A stretch of 15,007 nt of DNA from CALXVA01 sp964587175 (GTDB lineage Bacteria; Bacillota; Clostridia; TANB77; CAG-508), in the NCBI GenBank assembly GCA_964587175.1, contig CAZPKK010000032.1, positions 1-15,007 on the forward strand, written 5' to 3'. The position numbers and the translations under genes are program-made. Below, piece by piece: positions 11,922-15,007 of this stretch. The notes under the pieces were generated by a model. The model saw only the letters and a list, made by a program, of their open reading frames with translations. It was not told the origin of the DNA and searched no databases. The stretch's first letter is position 1. Each line of letters begins with the position of its first letter.

Positions 11922-13509
11922 GAATTTCTGACATAAGTAATTGCATTTTCAAATCTATATTATCGAGCTTCGCTTGTTTTAATCTGCCTTTTCCTAGCAA
12001 TTTTCCTATAATCGATATTTTTTCACTTTCAACTTGTCCTCTTTCTTGTTCTAGCCTTGACATTTTAGAACTTCTAATCAAGTCTTGTACTTTATTATCA
12101 AAACTTTTTTCAAATGTTTCCTTTAATTCTGTGCTGTACTCTGCTCTTATTGTTCCATCTTTTGTTAAACCTTCTAATTCTTGTAATACTTCACTAACTT
12201 TATCTAACTTTGTCAAATCATCTACTTTTTGTATTTGTTCACTTATTCTTTGCATATTACTTTTAATTTGTTCAATGCTTGAATGTATATTGGTATCATC
12301 CGTTCTGGTTATCGAATAACTTAACCCAAGTCTTCTCGCCATATCAGAAAATTTAATTTCTTCTTGTTTCAACTCATAATATGTAGTTTCTACACTATCT
12401 GGTATAGAGGTAGCTTGTTTTTCTATATGTTCCCTTTTTAGTCCTATAGCAACATCTTTTTTTCTTTGGTCGCTTTTTCTTTTACTTTCTTTCTTTGCAT
12501 CTTCTTTTTGTTCTTCTTCTCTTTTCTGTTCTTCTATTATTCTTCTTTCTTCTCTTTCTGCCATTTGGATAGCTTTATTAGATAATTCTGCAAAACTCAA
12601 GTTCTGTAAATCTATTCCCTCATACAGTTTATCTTCTATTCCATATTCTCTTAATTTTATAAAACTATCTTGAACTTGTTGCAAATTAGGGAAAACATTA
12701 TTTAATATTCTTCCTCTATTTTGGTCTGTCCTTGCTCCATATACAATTCTATCTTGTATTAAGTTTGCAATATTGTCTCGTAACTCATCTAAATTTTCTA
12801 CTCTATCTACTTTATAACTATTTCTTAACACTTGTTCTAAATCTTCTTTACTACTTATAGTGATAGTTTCTTCTCCTAATTGAACGGTATATTCACAATC
12901 TCGATCATTATTTGATGTTCTTCGTATCGCTACTTCATTTCCATAATTTTCTCTTATCATATTAATCATATACATTATATCTTTATCTTTTGGTGTTGGT
13001 TGCACTTCAGCAACAAAAGTGTATTCTTCATCAATCTTTGCTCTTTCTTCATCAGTTTGTACTTTTGACATTTCGGCTAAATATTTCATCATTATTAATG
13101 ATAATCTGTTATTTCCACCATTTATGAAGAATTTTCCATCACTTTCGTATAATTCTATTGGAGAATCATGTCTTAAGTTTGATTGGTCTTGTTGTTTTAG
13201 TTCTTTAGAATAATATTCTGGATTTCTAAAGTATTGTTCAACAGCACTATCTCCTCTTTTACTTAATAAAAATGCTTCTAACCAAGTCTTATCTGCATAG
13301 TCTGGATGAATAGTTCCAACTAGATCTTTTAAGCAAAATGTTTTATTATACCTACCTGTTAAACTTTCTCTGTTTAGAAATTCTATTTCTTCTTGTGATA
13401 AAGTTGTTTCCATACTATCACTATGTTTTTCAAATTCTGACGGCAAATTATTTATATCTATTCCTATACTTTCAAGAAATTTCCTCTTTTTTTCTGATAT
13501 TTCTTGCAT
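11914..13509 (-). CDS. ParB-like domain plus coiled-coil protein
   Basis: 531 residues in zero frame, ATG at 13509 behind AAGGA. Residues about 45-145 (NKTFCLKDLVGTIHPDYADK, then SPIELYESDGKFFINGGNNR and LSLIMMKYLAEM) resemble a ParB/sulfiredoxin-like fold: a motif stating where and how, then G-x-F-x-I-x-x-G-x-N-R-L. ParB-like CTPase/nuclease folds carry this G-N-R signature; no canonical partition function is implied. A strongly charged coiled coil follows around residues 320-365 (MAEREERRIIEEQKREEEQK onward), with more helical repeats to the end. Zero frame ends at CGG-AAG-TGA (11922-11914); a +1 shift at that CGG would add about 157 residues. It is the second gene of an operon led by a membrane protein. 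Function unknown. Confidence 0.8.
   Translation of the reverse strand: MQEISEKKRKFLESIGIDINNLPSEFEKHSDSMETTLSQEEIEFLNRESLTGRYNKTFCLKDLVGTIHPDYADKTWLEAFLLSKRGDSAVEQYFRNPEYYSKELKQQDQSNLRHDSPIELYESDGKFFINGGNNRLSLIMMKYLAEMSKVQTDEERAKIDEEYTFVAEVQPTPKDKDIMYMINMIRENYGNEVAIRRTSNNDRDCEYTVQLGEETITISSKEDLEQVLRNSYKVDRVENLDELRDNIANLIQDRIVYGARTDQNRGRILNNVFPNLQQVQDSFIKLREYGIEDKLYEGIDLQNLSFAELSNKAIQMAEREERRIIEEQKREEEQKEDAKKESKRKSDQRKKDVAIGLKREHIEKQATSIPDSVETTYYELKQEEIKFSDMARRLGLSYSITRTDDTNIHSSIEQIKSNMQRISEQIQKVDDLTKLDKVSEVLQELEGLTKDGTIRAEYSTELKETFEKSFDNKVQDLIRSSKMSRLEQERGQVESEKISIIGKLLGKGRLKQAKLDNIDLKMQLLMSEIRK
11920..11922 (-). other. CGG codon at +1 junction between two operon ORFs
   Basis: Context GAA ATT CGG AAG TGA. 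Skipping C gives GGA AGT GAT AAA ATT, which stays open into the downstream ORF that lacks a ribosome binding site. Confidence 0.6.
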
Positions 13510-13531
13510 ATTCAATTAATTCCTTTTCTTC

Positions 13532-14458
13532 TTATTTTAAAACGAAAAATAAAATAACACTAATAACTAATTGTACAAGTAGAATTATTTTAGTAACTTT
13601 ATATATTTTTTCAATTCTTTTTCTTCTTTTTTCTGCATCCCAGTATCTTCCAAAATGTATTTCTGAATGTTCTACATAATCATCTACATCATCTGCATAT
13701 TTTCCTCTATTTGCAGTATAATCATAACCTGCATACTTAGTTTCTGGTAATAATGGTCTATATAGGGACAATATATACCAATAAGAAAAAACATTTCCTA
13801 ATAAAATTGCTATAAACCACTGTCCAAAGACTAAAACATATTTATTACTTAAGTATTCAGCAAATACAAGAGAAATTTTATCTGCATTGACTTTCAAAAC
13901 AATATACAAAATATAAGATAAAATAATTCCTACAGATATCGTAAAACATTGTGTTCTTATTTTTCTATATTTCATTGTTTTATTATATCTATCTTCATTA
14001 TCTTCTAATATATTCATTACTTCTGAATATAAATTATGAGCCTCATTTTCTTGATTTGTAGTATCTATATCTATAGTTACATCAGATTCTCTAAAATATA
14101 GTGAAATTCTAATTGAATTACGAATATCATTATCTGAACTATTTTGTCCTTTGGTGAAGAAGCTAACATATAAATCAATGGATATACTTTTTATAATTTT
14201 GGACTCATTTAAGTTCCCAACAAACCAGTTATAGTCACTTTCTGTTATATTCTTTCCATTTTTAAATTCTATTGTATATTTTATAGTGGTATCTCCATTT
14301 TCATATTCCCATTGTTTTTCTCCATAAGGGATATTCTTATTTTTATTTTCCTCTAATTCAAATTTTTTATCATATTTTTCTTTGTAATCTTCTAAATGAT
14401 TAGCAACTTTTACTATTGTTTCTAATGGTATTTGCTTATTTACTACTTTATTATTCAT
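13532..14458 (-). CDS. membrane protein with soluble N-terminal domain, first gene of the kinase operon
   Basis: 308 residues. The ATG at 14458 is chosen for GAGGGG 9 nt upstream; an upstream in-frame start at 14527 would lie inside the promoter. Residues 1-168 are soluble and mixed alpha/beta (ETIVKVANHLEDYKEKYDKK, YTIEFKNGKNITESDYNWFV, ISIDLYVSFFTKG). Three membrane helices follow: about 171-190 (CFTISVGIILSYILYIVLKV), 207-233 and 290-308. A basic/acidic cytoplasmic-type loop between helices 2 and 3 contains YAGYDYTANRGKYADDVDDY. It has its own sigma-A promoter and is followed 23 nt later by the ParB-like gene. I do not recognise a family. It may anchor or sense for the soluble partners encoded downstream. 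Confidence 0.8.
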   Translation of the reverse strand: MNNKVVNKQIPLETIVKVANHLEDYKEKYDKKFELEENKNKNIPYGEKQWEYENGDTTIKYTIEFKNGKNITESDYNWFVGNLNESKIIKSISIDLYVSFFTKGQNSSDNDIRNSIRISLYFRESDVTIDIDTTNQENEAHNLYSEVMNILEDNEDRYNKTMKYRKIRTQCFTISVGIILSYILYIVLKVNADKISLVFAEYLSNKYVLVFGQWFIAILLGNVFSYWYILSLYRPLLPETKYAGYDYTANRGKYADDVDDYVEHSEIHFGRYWDAEKRRKRIEKIYKVTKIILLVQLVISVILFFVLK

Positions 14459-14498
14459 AAAAATTTTCCCCTCTTCATAAGTTTCTAGCTTTATATTT

Positions 14499-14528
14499 TT
14501 TATACCATTACTACATATAAAAGTCAAT
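14499..14528 (-). promoter_or_regulatory. promoter of the five-ORF leftward operon
   Basis: On the minus strand TTGACT (14528-14523), 18-bp spacer, TATAAA (14504-14499), about 40 nt before the ATG. No internal terminator is visible down to 9784. Confidence 0.75.
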
Positions 14529-14543
14529 ATTCAAAAACGATTA

Positions 14544-14573
14544 AAACTCCTATATAAAAATACAGGAGTTTTT
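14544..14573. terminator. bidirectional terminator downstream of the CotJC-like fragment
   Basis: AAAACTCCT (14544-14552) and AGGAGTTTT (14565-14573) around a 12-nt AT-rich loop that can pair further, with a T-tract on the plus strand and TTTTAAT on the minus. It isolates the leftward operon from the CotJC-like ORF. Confidence 0.72.
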
Positions 14574-14585
14574 TTGTTTCTTTAT

Positions 14586-14945
14586 TTAGTTACAACCACA
14601 ATTATTATTGTTATTTGAATTACTATTCATATTGTTGCAATTCATATTATTCATATAAAATTTCTTTTCTGCAAGCTTATCTTGAACACCACGAAGAGCT
14701 TCACCAAATCTTTGGAAGTGAACTATTTCTCTTTGACGTAAGAATTTTAGTGGGTCTAATACATCTGGGTCATCTCTACATAAATCAATTAACTTCTCAT
14801 ACGTAGCACGTGCTTTTTGTTCCGCAGCTAAGTCCTCTTGTAAGTTTGCTATTGGGTCTCCCTTACAAGCTAAGCAATTTGCATCAAAAGGCGTTCCTGC
14901 AGCACTTTGAGGATATACATCTACCCCATGTGGTGTGTGTATCAT
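14586..14945 (-). CDS. C-terminal half of a CotJC/manganese-catalase-like protein
   Basis: 119 residues matching the second half of CotJC-type spore coat proteins and Mn catalases: HGVDVYPQSAAGTPFDANCL, then DPIANLQEDLAAEQKARATY and FLRQREIVHFQRFGEALR. The Glu of AAEQKAR and the His of IVHFQRFG correspond to two of the dimanganese ligands, but the N-terminal half with the other ligands is absent. An in-frame TAA lies 9 nt before the ATG and the upstream bases do not encode the missing part. The ribosome site is poor. The tail is asparagine/cysteine-rich low complexity (MNNMNCNNMNSN and on), common in coat proteins. Either a truncated gene or a short coat-protein variant. Its presence supports a spore-forming host. 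Confidence 0.7.
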   Translation of the reverse strand: MIHTPHGVDVYPQSAAGTPFDANCLACKGDPIANLQEDLAAEQKARATYEKLIDLCRDDPDVLDPLKFLRQREIVHFQRFGEALRGVQDKLAEKKFYMNNMNCNNMNSNSNNNNNCGCN

Positions 14946-15007
14946 TTCTATTTATTAAAGATTCCGTTTAAACCAATTTATAATCTTTGTAAAAATTGAT
15001 TCTTTAT

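Noticed and set aside
2183..11922. Reassignment of CGG to another amino acid
   Set aside because: Reassignment would keep the reading frame. At all four sites the zero frame soon meets a stop and homology resumes in the +1 frame, so a new meaning alone does not explain the data.
1..15007. CRISPR array, retron, diversity-generating retroelement or transposase
   Set aside because: No regularly spaced repeats, no reverse transcriptase and no transposase ORF were found.

Overview
The window is very AT-rich DNA from a Firmicute, most likely an uncultured or gut-type spore-forming Clostridium relative. The reasons are strong AGGAGG-type ribosome binding sites, sigma-A promoters of the TTGACT-17-TATAAT kind, a CotJC-type spore-coat fragment and a small Spo0A-C-like DNA-binding protein. 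No rRNA gene, complete tRNA gene or CRISPR array is visible.

Layout. (1) 1-3540, leftward: the integration and regulation end of a mobile element, with a partial ORF, a tyrosine integrase, an excisionase-like protein, a DUF3846-like protein, a small ORF and a separately promoted XRE repressor. (2) 3540-4215: no conventional gene, but two tandem rightward transcription units, each with its own promoter and terminator. The first is a structured RNA of about 290 nt. The second is an RNA of about 80 nt whose terminator loop is perfectly complementary over 16 nt to the first, across a possible start codon. A long imperfect inverted repeat follows. (3) 4216-6426: small accessory genes (Spo0A-C-like, XRE, DUF6809-like, a GC-rich 57-residue protein and a cysteine-rich protein). 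(4) 6427-9661: a likely junction, a cluster of palindromes, a full-length Sua5/YwlC gene, and remnants of pyrimidine genes (pyrD, pyrC, pyrE-like) that are truncated or mutated. (5) 9784-14458: a leftward operon encoding a membrane protein, a ParB-like/coiled-coil protein, a glutamine-rich continuation of it, an atypical protein kinase-like protein and a coiled-coil protein. (6) 14586-14945: the C-terminal half of a CotJC/manganese-catalase-like protein.

The most striking observation is a codon pattern. Reading all supported genes by hand (about 4,000 codons), I find only four in-frame CGG codons, and each sits exactly where the reading frame must move by +1. Two are in sua5, one is in the DUF3846-like gene, and one is at the end of the ParB-like ORF, where the shift opens directly into the next ORF, which has no ribosome binding site. 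In every case skipping the C makes the next codon GGN (Gly). With the shifts applied, sua5 is 345 aa with all family motifs. This suggests obligate or programmed +1 frameshifting at a hungry CGG codon, although ordinary indels or sequencing errors must be excluded. The second strong candidate for something undescribed is the tandem RNA/antisense pair in region 2.
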